Part shown: positions 63,085-63,934 of the stretch, in pieces
How the letters are laid out: each line of letters starts with the position of its first letter
Numbering within the stretch: the stretch's first letter is position 1
Origin: Sphingomonas sp. AR_OL41
GTDB taxonomy: Bacteria > Pseudomonadota > Alphaproteobacteria > Sphingomonadales > Sphingomonadaceae
DNA length: 63,934 bases
Assembly (NCBI RefSeq): GCF_029911635.1
Contig: NZ_JARYTI010000026.1
Coordinates: 1 to 63,934, forward strand
Direction of reading: 5' to 3'
Notes under the pieces: generated by a model
Databases searched by the model: none
Told to the model about the DNA's origin: nothing
What the model saw: the letters and a program-made list of their open reading frames with translations, nothing else
Position numbers and translations under genes: made by a program

Positions 63085-63934
63085 CTAACGCTCGCTTCGC
63101 CGGCGCTCGTAGACCTCGACTCGGTCGCTGCCAAGCGGGCGCGCATCAAGGCATCGCCACCGGCCATGCGCTTCAGCAAGTTCGGTAAGCCCGATATCGG
63201 GCAGCGTGCGCCCGCCGCCGATCAGGATCGGCGCGCGGTAGAGCAGCAGCCGGTCGACCAGATCGGCGGCGAGGAACGCCGCCGCGGTCTTCGCGCCACC
63301 CTCGACCAGCAGATGGTCGACGCCGTCGAGCGTGGCGATCGCGGCTGGCGCGCCGATCACCGTGATACCGGGTTCGGGCGCGCTGCCGGTCGACAGCAGC
63401 ACGCGGCGCGGCGCCCGGTCGGCAAGGCCCGCCAGCCGTACGTCGAGGCGTGGCCGGTCCGCTTCCCAAGTCCCGCGCCCAACCAGGATCGCTTCGTGCC
63501 GGCCGCGCTCGACATGCGCATGCGCGCGCGCTTCGGCACCGGTGATCCATTGGCTCTGGCCCGATCCCATCGCCGCCGCGCCGTCGAGCGACAAAGCGAG
63601 CTTGAGCGTGACGTGCGGCCGGCCGAGCGCGCGCCGCGTCAGGAAGCCGGCGATCGACCGTGCTGCCGCCTCGGCGCCGACACCGGTCTCGACCGCGATG
63701 CCGGCAGCGCGCAGGCGCGCGAAACCGCTGCCGTCGGTGCGCGGGTCGGGATCGACCAGCGCGGCAACGACGCGCGACACCCCTGCGGCGACCAGCAGGT
63801 CGGCACAGGACGGCCCGCGCGGCGAAACATGCGCGCACGGCTCAAGCGAGACATAGGCAGTCGCGCCGCGCGACTTTTCGCCCGCCTGGGCCAGCGCCAT
63901 CGCTTCGGCATGCGGCCGGCCGCCCGGCTGGGTC
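63085..63934 (-). CDS. ribD: RibD deaminase/reductase, 5' end outside the window
   Basis: About 282 codons are visible and the N-terminus lies beyond the right edge. The visible part begins [12 protein letters not shown], containing the zinc His/Glu of the deaminase, followed by the second zinc motif EPCAH and [10 protein letters not shown]. The C-terminal reductase domain follows, with [24 protein letters not shown] and [14 protein letters not shown]. RibD deaminates then reduces the pyrimidine product of GTP cyclohydrolase II. It is upstream of ribE, ribBX and ribH in one transcript. Confidence 0.92.
   Translation of the reverse strand, partial: TQPGGRPHAEAMALAQAGEKSRGATAYVSLEPCAHVSPRGPSCADLLVAAGVSRVVAALVDPDPRTDGSGFARLRAAGIAVETGVGAEAAARSIAGFLTRRALGRPHVTLKLALSLDGAAAMGSGQSQWITGAEARAHAHVERGRHEAILVGRGTWEADRPRLDVRLAGLADRAPRRVLLSTGSAPEPGITVIGAPAAIATLDGVDHLLVEGGAKTAAAFLAADLVDRLLLYRAPILIGGGRTLPDIGLTELAEAHGRWRCLDARPLGSDRVEVYERRRSER

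Overview
The window is a GC-rich, gene-dense stretch of an alphaproteobacterial chromosome, most likely from a Sphingomonas-like member of the Sphingomonadales. This is inferred from gene order (DUF3576-leuS-lptE-holA-parB-parA-rsmG-mnmG-mnmE; hemE next to a replication-origin-like gap and ppsR-maf-aroE-coaE-dnaQ), from families common in that group (MmcB, DUF1491, DUF6489, COQ9, SleB-type hydrolase) and from the many 4-base start/stop overlaps. Almost everything is core housekeeping. I see no insertion sequence, prophage, CRISPR array or obvious genomic island.

Layout. 1-0.6 kb: poorly coding left edge, a terminator and tRNA-Gly(GCC). 0.75-2.9 kb: a thioredoxin/TPR protein, a LON-domain protein and two uncharacterised small genes. 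2.9-9.3 kb: a UbiH-type hydroxylase, FtsK, LolA, a structured intergenic RNA candidate with a strong terminator, exonuclease III and GTP cyclohydrolase II (RibA). 9.4-9.54 kb: a degenerate decamer repeat. 9.6-12.9 kb: HAD phosphatase, YggS, a ThiE-like protein, an outer-membrane barrel candidate and a DUF3576 lipoprotein. 12.9-16.9 kb: leuS-lptE-holA. 16.9-22.6 kb (minus strand): mnmE, mnmG, rsmG, parA, parB, with four parS-like sites inside or beside these genes. 22.7-27.7 kb: alkyltransferase, dienelactone hydrolase, TerC, rho, hemJ, hemE.

27.72-28.01 kb is a candidate chromosomal oriC: it lies beside hemE, as in Caulobacter, and has three near-consensus DnaA boxes, an AT-rich stretch, a tandem 9-mer and an inverted repeat. 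With parS 7-9 kb away this is probably the origin/centromere region. To its right run ppsR-maf-aroE-coaE-dnaQ, hpf, ptsN, a thioesterase and DUF1491.

33.7-39.8 kb: cell-wall hydrolase, MmcB, ankyrin protein, SCO, YcgN-like protein, DUF45 metalloprotease, PBP1A and MsrB. 39.8-42.6 kb: a compact type III polyketide synthase / methyltransferase / flavoprotein operon that runs into msrB, the most metabolically distinctive part of the window. 42.8 kb: tRNA-Leu(GAG). 43-46.7 kb: zinc-ribbon protein, then ftsE-ftsX-ydcF-plsC. 46.7-53.4 kb: prephenate dehydrogenase, a Tat-exported amine oxidase, metX-GNAT-metW, and a single-domain response regulator facing an HWE histidine kinase. 53.4-56.8 kb: ssb, feoB, feoA (possible Fur box) and COQ9. 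56.8-60.3 kb: EamA transporter, Old Yellow Enzyme and a P450 with a palindromic operator-like site. 60.4-63.9 kb: a riboflavin operon (ribD partial, ribE, ribBX, ribH, membrane protein). Its RibB fusion has a degenerate cyclohydrolase half, so the separate RibA at 8.3 kb probably supplies the GTP cyclohydrolase II step.
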